Shown: positions 27,068 through 36,191 of the stretch, in pieces
How the letters are laid out: each line of letters begins with the position of its first letter
How positions within the stretch are numbered: the first letter of the stretch is position 1
Assembly: GCF_002288525.1 (NCBI RefSeq)
Contig: NZ_CP023068.1
Location: forward strand, 1,116,001-1,180,000
Length of the DNA stretch: 64,000 bases
Reading direction: 5' to 3'
From: Sinorhizobium sojae CCBAU 05684
Lineage (GTDB): Bacteria > Pseudomonadota > Alphaproteobacteria > Rhizobiales > Rhizobiaceae
Made by a program: the position numbers and the translations under genes
The notes under the pieces: generated by a model
The model's input: only the letters and a program-made list of their open reading frames with translations
Database searches by the model: none
Told to the model about the DNA's origin: nothing

Positions 27068-28207
27068 ATGAGCAATGAACAGGTTCTGACCAATGCCCGA
27101 ATCGTCCTGGAAGACAACATTGTCGACGGTTCGGTGCTTATCCGCGACGGCTGGATTGCCGACATTTCCGAAGGCGGAAGCAGTGTCGGCGACGATTTCG
27201 AGGGCGATTATCTCCTGCCCGGCCTGATCGAGCTCCACACGGACCATCTGGAGGCCCATTACTCGCCCCGGCCCGGCGTCCGCTGGCTCAAGATCGCCGC
27301 CATCCAGGCCCATGACGCGCAGGTCGTCACTTCCGGCATCACCACAGTATTCGACTGCCTGCGACTAGGCACCGACGAGGACAATGGCTTCCCGAAGGGC
27401 GAAATGCGTGGCATGGCCGATGCACTGGCACAGGCCAAGGACGAGGGGCGGCTCAGGGCCGACCACCTGATCCACCTGCGCTGCGAGGTGTCGACCGCCG
27501 ATGTTCTCGATCAATTCGAGGATTTTCAGAATGACCCGCAGGTTCGGCTCGTATCAATGATGGACCACGCGCCCGGCCAGCGCCAGTTCCAGACGATGGA
27601 CCAATACACGCTCTATTACAAAACCAAGCGCGGCCTGTCCGACGAAGCCTTTGCCGCCTTCGTCGAGCGCCAGCAGGCGCTTTCCGCCCGCTATGCCACG
27701 CCGCACCGCACGGCGCTTGCCGAGGCTTGCGAACTCCGCGGCATCGCAATCGCCAGTCATGACGACGCGACGATCGAACATGTCGAGGAATCCATCGGCT
27801 ACGGCGTTCGCCTGGCGGAGTTTCCGACGAGTTTCGAGGCGGCGGAAGCCTCGCACCGCGCGGGTCTGAGTGTGCTCATGGGCGCGCCGAATGTCGTCCG
27901 GGGGAAGTCGCATTCCGGCAATATTGCCGCGCGCGACCTGGCGGAGCGCGGCGTGCTCGATGTGCTATCTTCGGACTATGTGCCGTTCAGCCTGATCCAT
28001 GCACCCTTTGTACTTGCCGACGAGATCGAGGCGATCGACCTGCCGAAGGCGATCGCCATGGTCACGGCAACGCCGGCGCGGACCGTCGGGCTCAACGATC
28101 GCGGCCGGATCGCCGTCGGGCTACGGGCCGACATCGCCCGCATCCATCGACGTGAGGGCGTTCCGGTGGTGCGCTCCGTCTGGCGTGAAGGGAGGCGTGT
28201 TGCATGA
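27068..28207 (+). CDS. phnM: alpha-D-ribose 1-methylphosphonate 5-triphosphate diphosphohydrolase PhnM
   Basis: 379 residues of the amidohydrolase fold. It removes diphosphate from ribose 1-methylphosphonate 5-triphosphate in the C-P lyase pathway. Visible markers: LPGLIELHTDHLEAHYSPRP (metal site HTDH), MMDHAPGQRQFQ, IASHDDAT, MGAPNVVRGKSHSGNIAA and the late metal region LSSDYVPFS. Start ATG 27068 lies one base after the DUF1045 stop, and the longer open frame is rejected. It overlaps phnN by four bases. C-P lyase subunits themselves are not in this window. Confidence 0.93.
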   Translation: MSNEQVLTNARIVLEDNIVDGSVLIRDGWIADISEGGSSVGDDFEGDYLLPGLIELHTDHLEAHYSPRPGVRWLKIAAIQAHDAQVVTSGITTVFDCLRLGTDEDNGFPKGEMRGMADALAQAKDEGRLRADHLIHLRCEVSTADVLDQFEDFQNDPQVRLVSMMDHAPGQRQFQTMDQYTLYYKTKRGLSDEAFAAFVERQQALSARYATPHRTALAEACELRGIAIASHDDATIEHVEESIGYGVRLAEFPTSFEAAEASHRAGLSVLMGAPNVVRGKSHSGNIAARDLAERGVLDVLSSDYVPFSLIHAPFVLADEIEAIDLPKAIAMVTATPARTVGLNDRGRIAVGLRADIARIHRREGVPVVRSVWREGRRVA

Positions 28208-28791
28208 TGGGACAAGCAAAAGGTCGGGGGACCCTCATTGCCGTCGTCGGTCCGAGCGGGGCCGGCAAGGATAGCGTCATGGGTTTTGCCGCCCACCACT
28301 TCGCAAACCGCCCGGACATCCTCTTCGTCCGGCGGGTGATCACGCGCCCTTCGGACGCCGGCGGCGAAGTGCATGAAAGCGTCTCTGCCGCGGAGTTCGA
28401 AGAAATGCTCCGGTGCGGCGCATTCGCCGTTTCGTGGCAGGCGCACGGGTTGAGCTATGGCGTTCCGCGGGAGATCGCCGACAAGGTCGCAAACGGCATG
28501 ATCGCGATCGTCAACGGCAGCCGCACGGCCCTGCCGGCCTTCCGGGCCGCATTCGGCGAGATTTCGGTGGCGCTCGTTACGGCTGAGCCACCGGTTCTCG
28601 CCAGACGCCTCGCAGAGAGGGGACGCGAATGCGAGGCGGACGTGCTGCGCCGTCTGACGCGCCAGGCACCCGAAATCATCGCCGGTCCGGACGTGACGGT
28701 GATCGACAATAGCGGCCGGCTTGAAGTCGCGGGAAACCGCTTCGTCGCACTTGTCGAGGGCTGCTCAGCCGAGATGCATCACCCCGCCTGA
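28204..28791 (+). CDS. phnN: ribose 1,5-bisphosphate phosphokinase PhnN
   Basis: 195 residues, guanylate-kinase-like fold. The P-loop is VGPSGAGKDSVM; RRVITRPSDAGGEVHESVS contains the substrate-binding arginines, and LARRLAERGRE the lid. It phosphorylates ribose 1,5-bisphosphate to PRPP, feeding the C-P lyase pathway product into nucleotide metabolism. Start ATGA overlaps the phnM stop. Last gene of the run; a terminator follows. Confidence 0.92.
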   Translation: MMGQAKGRGTLIAVVGPSGAGKDSVMGFAAHHFANRPDILFVRRVITRPSDAGGEVHESVSAAEFEEMLRCGAFAVSWQAHGLSYGVPREIADKVANGMIAIVNGSRTALPAFRAAFGEISVALVTAEPPVLARRLAERGRECEADVLRRLTRQAPEIIAGPDVTVIDNSGRLEVAGNRFVALVEGCSAEMHHPA

Positions 28792-28868
28792 GTAATGTGT
28801 CGGCCCACAACAGCGCAACGCGTTTTCGGACGCGCAATAGTCGCTGCAACTTTTCTGATCGATGCAAG

Positions 28869-28901
28869 GCCCCGGACCGCGGTTCCGGGGCTTTTCGTTT
28901 T
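28869..28901 (+). terminator. rho-independent terminator after phnN
   Basis: Arms GCCCCGGA (28869-28876) and TCCGGGGC (28884-28891) with a 7-base loop, then TTTTCGTTTT. It closes the phosphorus-uptake operon 78 bases after phnN. Confidence 0.8.
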
Positions 28902-28977
28902 CGCTCCTCGCCTGCTGGCCGCGCCGCGTTACCTCTGACCTGGAGGGCGTGATTTTCTCCTTGCGCCCCAGATATTA

Positions 28978-28987
28978 TGTATATACA
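28978..28987. promoter_or_regulatory. HutC-type operator palindrome upstream of hutI
   Basis: TGTATATACA is a perfect 10-base palindrome of the TGTA-N2-TACA form recognised by HutC, the urocanate-responsive GntR-family repressor. It is directly followed by TATAAT (28989-28994), a good -10 hexamer, so a bound repressor would block the promoter. It lies 28 bases before the hutI start. No hutC gene is in this window. Confidence 0.6.
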
Positions 28988-29015
28988 TTATAATACATCA
29001 GGGAGAACGGAACGG

Positions 29016-30263
29016 ATGAACGCAAACGAAAAGCGGGGCGCGAAGCGGACGCGCCTCTGGCGCAATCTGCACCTGGCGACCCTTCGTGAAGGATCGGGTC
29101 CGCTTGGCATCTTAGAAAATGGCGCCGTCGTGGTTCGCGATGGCCGGATCGTATATGCCGGGGCCGAGAGCGAACTGCCGTCGGAACTTACCAATGCTGG
29201 CGACGTCATCGATTGCCATGGCCGCTGGATGACGCCGGCGCTGATCGACTGCCACACGCATATCGTTCACGGCGGCAACCGCGCCCGCGAGTTTCAGCTG
29301 CGACTGGAAGGCGCGACCTATGAGGAGATTGCGCGCGCGGGCGGCGGCATCGCCTCCACCGTGAAGGCGACGAATGCCCTCGCGGTCGATGAACTCGTCG
29401 AAGCGGCGCTTCCGAGACTCGATGCGCTGCTATCCGAAGGCGTTTCGACGGTCGAGGTCAAATCCGGTTACGGCCTCAATATCGATGCCGAGCTGAAGAT
29501 GCTGCGCGCGGCGCGGCAATTGGAACGACATCGCCCCGTCCGCATCGTCACCAGCTATCTCGCCGCTCACGCCACGCCCCCGGAATACAAGGGCCGCAAC
29601 GGTGCCTACATAGATGAGGTCGTCCTTCCCGGCCTCGACCGTGCGCATTCCGAAGGTCTCATCGACGCGGTCGACGGATTTTGCGAGGGCATTGCCTTCT
29701 CGCCGGCGGAAATCGCGCGCGTCTTCGAGCGGGCGACGGCGCTCGGACTTCCGGTCAAGCTTCACGCCGAGCAGCTTTCCGATCTCGGCGGCGCCAAGCT
29801 TGCCGCCTCCTACGCCGCGCTCTCGGCCGACCACCTCGAATATCTCGATGCCGAGGGGGCGGCCGCCATGGCGAAGGCGGGAACCGTCGCGGTGCTGTTG
29901 CCAGGCGCTTTCTACACGCTTCGGGAAAAGCAGTTGCCGCCGATCGAAGCGCTGCGCGCCGCGGGGGCCCACATCGCCATCGCCACGGACTGCAATCCGG
30001 GCACCTCACCACTAACCTCGATATTGCTGACGATGAACATGTCGGCGACGCTCTTCCGGCTAACGCTCGAAGAGTGTTTGGCGGGCGCCACCCGCGAAGC
30101 AGCCCGTGCACTCGGCCTTCTGGATGAGACCGGCACGATCGAAGCCGGAAAGTCGGCCGACCTTGCGGTCTGGAACATCGAGGAACCGGCGGAATTGATC
30201 AATCGCATCGGCTTCAATCCCCTGCACGAGCGAATATTCAAGGGCGAAAGGACCCTGCGATGA
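29016..30263 (+). CDS. hutI: imidazolonepropionase
   Basis: Third step of histidine degradation: hydrolyses 4-imidazolone-5-propionate to N-formimino-glutamate. 415 residues from ATG 29016, preceded by AGGGAGAACGG; the frame upstream runs through the operator and is rejected. Amidohydrolase metal motif [10 protein letters not shown], substrate segment [23 protein letters not shown], the metal His in [12 protein letters not shown], and [10 protein letters not shown] with the metal Asp. First gene of hutI-hutH-hutG-hutU, all overlapping or adjacent. Confidence 0.96.
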   Translation: MNANEKRGAKRTRLWRNLHLATLREGSGPLGILENGAVVVRDGRIVYAGAESELPSELTNAGDVIDCHGRWMTPALIDCHTHIVHGGNRAREFQLRLEGATYEEIARAGGGIASTVKATNALAVDELVEAALPRLDALLSEGVSTVEVKSGYGLNIDAELKMLRAARQLERHRPVRIVTSYLAAHATPPEYKGRNGAYIDEVVLPGLDRAHSEGLIDAVDGFCEGIAFSPAEIARVFERATALGLPVKLHAEQLSDLGGAKLAASYAALSADHLEYLDAEGAAAMAKAGTVAVLLPGAFYTLREKQLPPIEALRAAGAHIAIATDCNPGTSPLTSILLTMNMSATLFRLTLEECLAGATREAARALGLLDETGTIEAGKSADLAVWNIEEPAELINRIGFNPLHERIFKGERTLR

Positions 30264-31795
30264 CTATCACCCTCAAGCCCGGCTCGGTTCCGCTCAATGA
30301 CCTGCAGACGATCTTCTGGACCGGCGAGCCGGCCCTGCTCGATCGCGCCTTCGATGCCCCGATAGAGAAGGCTGCCGGCCGGATTGCGGAGATCGTTGCC
30401 GGCGACGCCCCGGTCTATGGCATCAATACCGGCTTCGGCAAACTGGCATCGATCAAGATCGACAGCGCCGACGTGGCGACGCTGCAGCGCAACCTCATCC
30501 GCTCGCATTGCTGCGGCGTTGGGGAGGCGCTGCCGGAGAACATCGTGCGCCTCATCATGGCACTCAAGCTGATCTCGCTCGGCCGCGGCGCCTCCGGCGT
30601 GCGGCTGGAACTCGTTCGTCTGATCGAGGCAATGCTGGAGCGCGGCGTCATTCCGCTGATCCCCGAAAAAGGGTCGGTCGGCGCCTCAGGCGACCTCGCT
30701 CCGCTCGCTCACATGGCTGCGGTGATGATCGGCGAGGGCGAAGCTTTCTTCGCAGGCGCGCGCATGACGGCGACCGCCGCGCTCAGAGCAGCCGGGCTTT
30801 CGCCGGTGACGCTCGCTGCCAAGGAGGGCCTGGCGCTGATCAACGGCACGCAGGTTTCGACGGCGCTGGCGCTCGCCGGCCTCTTCCGCACCCATCGCGC
30901 TGCGCAGGCAGCGCTCATCACCGGCGCGCTCTCGACCGACGCCGCCATGGGTTCCTCCGCCCCCTTCCATCCGGATATCCATGCGCTGCGCGGCCACCGC
31001 GGTCAGATCGACACTGCCGCCGCGCTTCGCCGCCTGCTCGATGGATCGGCCATTCGCCAGAGCCATGTCGAAGGCGACGAACGGGTGCAAGATCCCTATT
31101 GCATCCGCTGCCAGCCGCAGGTTGACGGCGCCTGTCTCGATCTCCTGCGTTCCGTCGCCGCCACGCTGACCGTCGAGGCCAATGCCGTGACGGACAACCC
31201 GCTGGTGCTCTCGGACGATACCGTCGTCTCCGGCGGCAATTTCCACGCCGAGCCGGTGGCTTTCGCCGCCGATCAGATCGCGCTTGCGGTCTGCGAGATC
31301 GGCGCCATTTCGCAGCGGCGGATCGCACTTCTCGTCGATCCTGCGCTGAGCTACGGCCTGCCCGCCTTCCTTGCCCGCAACCCCGGGCTCAATTCCGGCC
31401 TGATGATTGCCGAGGTCACCTCGGCGGCGCTGATGTCGGAGAACAAGCAACTCTCGCACCCCGCATCGGTCGACTCGACGCCGACCTCGGCAAACCAGGA
31501 AGATCATGTTTCCATGGCCTGCCACGGCGCCCGCCGTCTCGGGCAGATGACCGACAACCTCTTCTCGATCGTCGGCATAGAGGCGCTCGCCGGCGTGCAG
31601 GGCATCGAGTTCCGCGCCCCGCTGACGACTAGCCCGGAACTGCAGAAGGCCGCCGCCGCGGTGCGCGCCGTCTCGCCAACGATCGATGAGGATCGCTACA
31701 TGGCCGACGACTTGCGGGCGGCCGGCGAACTCGTCGCCACCGGCCGGCTCGCCTCCGCCGTCTCCAAGGGTATCCTGCCGGAACTGGAGAACTGA
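30260..31795 (+). CDS. hutH: histidine ammonia-lyase
   Basis: First step of the pathway: removes ammonia from histidine to give urocanate. 511 residues. The self-forming MIO cofactor triad Ala142-Ser143-Gly144 is in [14 protein letters not shown], at the same number as in Pseudomonas HutH. Other landmarks: [11 protein letters not shown] (active-site Tyr), [35 protein letters not shown] and [17 protein letters not shown]. Start ATGA overlaps the hutI stop by four bases; hutG follows one base after its stop. Confidence 0.97.
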   Translation: MTITLKPGSVPLNDLQTIFWTGEPALLDRAFDAPIEKAAGRIAEIVAGDAPVYGINTGFGKLASIKIDSADVATLQRNLIRSHCCGVGEALPENIVRLIMALKLISLGRGASGVRLELVRLIEAMLERGVIPLIPEKGSVGASGDLAPLAHMAAVMIGEGEAFFAGARMTATAALRAAGLSPVTLAAKEGLALINGTQVSTALALAGLFRTHRAAQAALITGALSTDAAMGSSAPFHPDIHALRGHRGQIDTAAALRRLLDGSAIRQSHVEGDERVQDPYCIRCQPQVDGACLDLLRSVAATLTVEANAVTDNPLVLSDDTVVSGGNFHAEPVAFAADQIALAVCEIGAISQRRIALLVDPALSYGLPAFLARNPGLNSGLMIAEVTSAALMSENKQLSHPASVDSTPTSANQEDHVSMACHGARRLGQMTDNLFSIVGIEALAGVQGIEFRAPLTTSPELQKAAAAVRAVSPTIDEDRYMADDLRAAGELVATGRLASAVSKGILPELEN

Positions 31796-31796
31796 C

Positions 31797-32612
31797 ATGG
31801 CCGTCTTCGAAATCCGGCGGGGCACCTCGCCCGTGATCCTCAGCTTTCCCCACACGGGCACAGACGTGCCGGCGCCGATCTGGCAGCGGCTGAACGACAA
31901 CGGCCGGCTGCTGGCCGACACCGACTGGCACATCCACGAACTCTATGAAGGCCTGCTGCCGGAAGCGACGACGGTGCGGGCGACCATCCATCGCTACGTC
32001 GTCGACGCCAATCGCGACCCGCAGGGCGTCAGCCTCTATCCGGGTCAGAATACGACGGGTCTTGTGCCGGAGACCGATTTTGACGGCACGGCGATCTGGC
32101 AGGAGGGCGAAGGCCCCACAGACGCGGACGTCACAGCGCGGCTGCGCGATTTTCACGCACCGTATCATGCCGCACTTGCCACGGAGATCGCTCGCGTCAA
32201 GGCGATCCACGGCGTCGCAGTCCTCTATGACTGTCATTCGATCCGCTCGCATATTCCCTTTCTCTTCGAGGGCAAGCTGCCGGACTTCAATATCGGTACG
32301 GATATGGGCCGGACCTGTGCCCCGGCAATCGAGGCCGCGGCAGTCGAATGTGCCGCAAAAGCCGCGGGTTACAGCCATGTCCTGAATGGGCGCTTCAAGG
32401 GCGGTTGGACGACCCGCCACTATGGCAGGCCGGAAGACGGCGTGCACGCAATTCAGATGGAGTTGGCGCAGTCGACGCATCTTGCAACGGAAGCGCCGCC
32501 CTTCGCGCTCGACGCAGCCAAGGCAGAACGGCTTCGCGTCCATCTCAAGGCCATCCTGGAACGCATCGAAACAAAGGCATGCGACATCAAACGCATAGGG
32601 AGTGAGGCATGA
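31797..32612 (+). CDS. hutG: N-formylglutamate deformylase
   Basis: 271 residues of the N-formylglutamate amidohydrolase family, with [10 protein letters not shown] near the start, [23 protein letters not shown] and the C-terminal [20 protein letters not shown]. It converts N-formylglutamate to glutamate and formate. That points to the two-step branch through formiminoglutamate deiminase (HutF), but no hutF lies in this window. ATG 31797 is one base past the hutH stop; the longer frame upstream overlaps hutH and is rejected. Confidence 0.93.
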   Translation: MAVFEIRRGTSPVILSFPHTGTDVPAPIWQRLNDNGRLLADTDWHIHELYEGLLPEATTVRATIHRYVVDANRDPQGVSLYPGQNTTGLVPETDFDGTAIWQEGEGPTDADVTARLRDFHAPYHAALATEIARVKAIHGVAVLYDCHSIRSHIPFLFEGKLPDFNIGTDMGRTCAPAIEAAAVECAAKAAGYSHVLNGRFKGGWTTRHYGRPEDGVHAIQMELAQSTHLATEAPPFALDAAKAERLRVHLKAILERIETKACDIKRIGSEA

Positions 32613-34288
32613 ACATGAACAATCCGCGCCACAATATCCGCGAGGTGCGCAGCCCGCGCGGAACCGAGCTCAATGCCAAGAGCTGGCTGACGGAAGCGCC
32701 GCTCCGGATGCTGATGAACAATCTCGACCCGGAGGTTGCCGAAAACCCGCACGAACTCGTCGTCTATGGCGGCATCGGTCGCGCGGCCCGGACCTGGGCC
32801 GATTTCGACCGCATTGTCGCGACACTCAAGGACCTGAACGAGGACGAGACCCTGCTCGTCCAGTCCGGCAAGCCTGTCGGCGTTTTCCGCACCCATAAGG
32901 ATGCGCCGCGTGTGCTGATTGCCAATTCCAACCTCGTGCCGCACTGGGCGACCTGGGACCATTTCAACGAACTGGATAAGAAGGGCCTTGCCATGTACGG
33001 CCAGATGACGGCCGGCTCCTGGATCTACATCGGCACGCAAGGCATCGTGCAGGGCACCTACGAGACCTTCGCCGAGGCAGGCCGCAAGCATTATGGCGGC
33101 AATCTCAAGGGCAAATGGATCCTGACTGGCGGCCTCGGCGGCATGGGCGGCGCGCAGCCGCTCGCGGCTGTCATGGCCGGCGCCTCATGCCTTGCGGTCG
33201 AGTGCAATCCGGACTCGATCGATTTCCGCCTGCGCACCCGTTATCTCGACGAGAAGGCGGAGACGCTCGAGGACGCGATGGCGATGATCGAGCGCTGGAC
33301 AGAGGCAGGCGAGGCAAAGTCCGTCGGGCTGCTCGGCAACGCTTCGGAAATTCTCCCGGAAATGGTCCGCCGCGGCATTCGCCCCGATATCGTCACCGAC
33401 CAGACCTCGGCGCACGATCCGATCAACGGCTATCTGCCCAAGGGCTGGACGATGGCCGAATGGAAGGCCAAGCGCGAAAGCGATCCGAAAGAGGTCGAGA
33501 GGGCAGCCCGCGCATCGATGCGCGAGCATGTCGAAGCCATGCTCGCCTTCTGGGACGTGGGCATCCCGACGCTCGACTACGGCAACAACATCCGCCAGGT
33601 CGCGAAGGACGAGGGCCTGGCGCGTGCCTTCGACTTCCCCGGCTTCGTGCCCGCCTATATTCGCCCACTCTTCTGCAAGGGTATCGGACCGTTCCGCTGG
33701 GCCGCCCTTTCCGGCGATCCGGAAGACATCTACAAGACTGACCGGAAGGTGAAAGAACTGCTGCCGGACAATAGGCACCTGCACAATTGGCTCGACATGG
33801 CGCGCGAACGCATCGCCTTTCAGGGCCTTCCGGCACGCATCTGCTGGGTTGGCCTTGGCGAGCGTCATCGCCTCGGCCTCGCATTCAATGAGATGGTACG
33901 AACGGGCGAGTTGAAGGCGCCTATCGTCATCGGCCGCGACCACCTTGATTCCGGCTCGGTGGCATCGCCGAACCGCGAGACGGAAGCGATGAAGGATGGA
34001 TCCGATGCGGTGTCCGACTGGCCTCTGCTCAACGCGCTGCTCAACACCGCTTCCGGCGCCACCTGGGTGTCGCTGCACCATGGCGGCGGCGTCGGGATGG
34101 GCTTCTCGCAGCATTCCGGCATGGTGATCTGCTGCGACGGCAGCGAGGATGCGGACCGCCGCATCGCGCGGGTACTCTGGAACGATCCGGCGACCGGCGT
34201 CATGCGCCACGCCGATGCGGGCTACGACATTGCGGTGGACTGCGCCGAGGAACAGGGGCTGCGCCTGCCCGCCATTCTCGGGAACTGA
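32609..34288 (+). CDS. hutU: urocanate hydratase
   Basis: Second step of histidine degradation: urocanate to imidazolone propionate, with tightly bound NAD as catalyst. 559 residues, family-typical. The NAD-binding region has [13 protein letters not shown] at about residues 174-186; [15 protein letters not shown]-type sequence, [15 protein letters not shown], and [15 protein letters not shown] with the reactive-Cys segment follow. The start ATG 32609 overlaps the hutG stop by four bases; Met3 is a possible alternative. Last gene of the hut run; a strong hairpin follows 42 bases later. Confidence 0.96.
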   Translation: MNMNNPRHNIREVRSPRGTELNAKSWLTEAPLRMLMNNLDPEVAENPHELVVYGGIGRAARTWADFDRIVATLKDLNEDETLLVQSGKPVGVFRTHKDAPRVLIANSNLVPHWATWDHFNELDKKGLAMYGQMTAGSWIYIGTQGIVQGTYETFAEAGRKHYGGNLKGKWILTGGLGGMGGAQPLAAVMAGASCLAVECNPDSIDFRLRTRYLDEKAETLEDAMAMIERWTEAGEAKSVGLLGNASEILPEMVRRGIRPDIVTDQTSAHDPINGYLPKGWTMAEWKAKRESDPKEVERAARASMREHVEAMLAFWDVGIPTLDYGNNIRQVAKDEGLARAFDFPGFVPAYIRPLFCKGIGPFRWAALSGDPEDIYKTDRKVKELLPDNRHLHNWLDMARERIAFQGLPARICWVGLGERHRLGLAFNEMVRTGELKAPIVIGRDHLDSGSVASPNRETEAMKDGSDAVSDWPLLNALLNTASGATWVSLHHGGGVGMGFSQHSGMVICCDGSEDADRRIARVLWNDPATGVMRHADAGYDIAVDCAEEQGLRLPAILGN

Positions 34289-34329
34289 CGGGAGGCCCCC
34301 GCAGTGGTCTCCTTCTCGATAGCCTGGCA

Positions 34330-34357
34330 GAACGACCGGCGGAAACGCCGGTCGTTC
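34330..34357. terminator. perfect 12-base-arm hairpin with GAAA loop after hutU
   Basis: GAACGACCGGCG (34330-34341), loop GAAA, CGCCGGTCGTTC (34346-34357). A GNRA tetraloop on 12 perfect pairs is a very stable RNA fold. No T-tract follows on the + strand, so it may protect the 3' end of hut mRNA or need Rho rather than act as a simple intrinsic terminator. Confidence 0.55.
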
Positions 34358-34474
34358 CAACTCTGGCGAGCCCTGCTCAATGCAATTGTTGCGGGAAGAT
34401 CTTCCCTTTCGACATTCGCTCCATAGTTAAAGCCTTGTGGCCGCAAGGCATTCATCCATGGAAGCGGGGGTAAG

Positions 34475-34636
34475 ATGTCCGTATTGATCAGCATTCTGAT
34501 TACGTTTCTCGTCGTCGTCCTGGTGCTTTACCTCGTCAACCGGCTGCCGCTGGACGGCCGCACGAAGCAGATCGTCCAGGTTATCGTGATCATCATCGGC
34601 ATCCTCTCGCTAATGAGATATCTCGCCGTATTCTGA
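34475..34636 (+). CDS. 53-residue two-helix membrane protein, Thivi_2564-like
   Basis: Reads MSVLISILITFLVVVLVLY, a short polar turn NRLPLDGRTKQIVQ, then VIVIIIGILSLM and a short RYLAVF tail, stop TGA. The pattern (helix, N-x-L-P-x-D-G turn, helix) matches a small widespread proteobacterial membrane-protein family of unknown function (Thivi_2564 type). The ribosome site is weak (GCGGGGG). It lies alone between the hut operon and uxuA; no function can be assigned. Confidence 0.65.
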   Translation: MSVLISILITFLVVVLVLYLVNRLPLDGRTKQIVQVIVIIIGILSLMRYLAVF

Positions 34637-34997
34637 TGAGCCGGCCGAAATCAGCACCGGCACCACCGCGCCGACAACCGCGCCCGGAACGAATGCGGAA
34701 TCGGCATCAACAGGGAACATCGGACGTTGGCGGCGCTCGCAGGCAAGGCTCGCAACGTCCTGATTGACGGCGCCATTCCTCAGCGCCATCAGGCTGGGCT
34801 TCGCAATCGGCGCCGGTTCCGGGGAAGATAGCCGGACTTCAGGAAGAGCAACGGCATGGCCTCTAAATCGAGGGCGAGACGGCGGAAATCCTCAATGTTT
34901 TAGACAAGGCGCTCGCCGCGCCGGGAACTGACGTAGCAGGAAGCCTGCCACAGCGCTTCTTTGCTATCTACCGCATGCGTCCAGTCCCGGCGCTTTC
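34637..34997. other. 361-base gap, no gene recognised
   Basis: No plausible reading frame. Near the right end, which is downstream of the leftward uxuA, are an inverted repeat GCGCCGGGA (34918-34926) / TCCCGGCGC (34985-34993) enclosing a smaller GCAGG-AAG-CCTGC hairpin (34936-34948). These may end the uronate transcript, but no T-tract is obvious. Confidence 0.4.
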
Positions 34998-36191
34998 TCA
35001 GGCGAAATGGATACGCTCGTGGGTGAGCGCCCGGACGATGCCGCGCAGTTCCGCGAGTCCCCGCATTCGGCCGATCAGGGGATAGCCCGGATGCGTGCCG
35101 CGTCCAGAGTCACTCAGCAATTCGTGGCCGTGGTCGGGGCGGAACGGAATGCTCCAGTCGAGCCGGCCTTCCTCTCGCCGGCGGTTCTCCTCGCGGATGA
35201 GCGCCGCGACGAGTGCGACCATGTCGGTGTCGCCCTCGAGATGCGCCGCCTCTTCGAACGATCCGTCCGGGTCCTTGCGGACGTTGCGCAGATGCGCGAA
35301 GTGGATGCGGTCGGCAAAGCGCTCGGCGATCGCCGGAACGTCGTTTGCCGGATTGGCGCCGAGCGAGCCCGAGCAGAGCGTCAGGCCGTTTGCCCTCGCC
35401 TGCTGCTGCGCGAGAATCCAGGCGACATCCTCTTCGCTTGAGACGATGCGCGGCAGACCGAGAATGTCGCGCGGCGGATCATCCGGATGGACGCAGAGCC
35501 GCATGCCGAGTTCTTCTGCAGCGGGGACGACCTCCGCGAGGAATCGGGCGTAGTTGGCTTGCAGTTCGGCGCGGCCGATATCCTTGTAATGCTCGAGCGC
35601 CTGTCTCAGCCCCTCGACATCGTAGCGGTCATAGGCGCCGGGTAGGCCGGCCATGATGCTGGCAAGCAGCGTTTGGCGGGCGTTCTCGTCGGAAGCGTCG
35701 TGCCAGTTTCGCGCCTTTTCCAGAACCTCCGGCGAATAGTCGGCCTCCGCACCTTCACGCTTCAGCATGTGAACCTCGAAGGCGGCCATCTCATGGGCTT
35801 CGAAGCGCAGGCAGGTGCCGCCGCGGGATACCGGAGCGTCGAGCCGGGTCCGGGTCCAGTCGAGAAGCGGCATGAAATTGTAGCAGACGGTCCGGATGCC
35901 GCAGGCCGCGAGATTGGCGAGCGACTGGCGGTAATTGGCAAAGAGCGCAGTCAGATCGCCCTCACCGCGCTTGATGTTCTCGTGGACCGGCAGGCTTTCC
36001 ACCACCGCCCAATGGAGCCCGAGCCCGTTTCCTGCAATTTCGGCCTGCCGCGCGCGGATCGTCTCCACCGGCCAGACCTCGCCATAGGGGATCTCGTGCA
36101 AGGCGGTCACGATGCCGGAGGCGCCGGTCTGGGCGATTTCGGCAAGCTTGATCTTGTCAAAGGGACCGTACCAGCGCCAGCTTTCAAGCAT
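34998..36191 (-). CDS. uxuA: mannonate dehydratase
   Basis: Dehydrates D-mannonate to 2-keto-3-deoxygluconate, the last step of the glucuronate branch. 397 residues, family-typical. Landmarks: start MLESWRWYGPFDKIKLAEI, VESLPVHENIKRG, TVCYNFMPLLDWTRT, CVHPDDPPRDILGLPRIVS (metal His and substrate Asp), LCSGSLGANPAND and IHFAHLRNV. Last gene of the leftward uronate operon, overlapping uxuB by 8 bases. Confidence 0.96.
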   Translation of the reverse strand: MLESWRWYGPFDKIKLAEIAQTGASGIVTALHEIPYGEVWPVETIRARQAEIAGNGLGLHWAVVESLPVHENIKRGEGDLTALFANYRQSLANLAACGIRTVCYNFMPLLDWTRTRLDAPVSRGGTCLRFEAHEMAAFEVHMLKREGAEADYSPEVLEKARNWHDASDENARQTLLASIMAGLPGAYDRYDVEGLRQALEHYKDIGRAELQANYARFLAEVVPAAEELGMRLCVHPDDPPRDILGLPRIVSSEEDVAWILAQQQARANGLTLCSGSLGANPANDVPAIAERFADRIHFAHLRNVRKDPDGSFEEAAHLEGDTDMVALVAALIREENRRREEGRLDWSIPFRPDHGHELLSDSGRGTHPGYPLIGRMRGLAELRGIVRALTHERIHFA

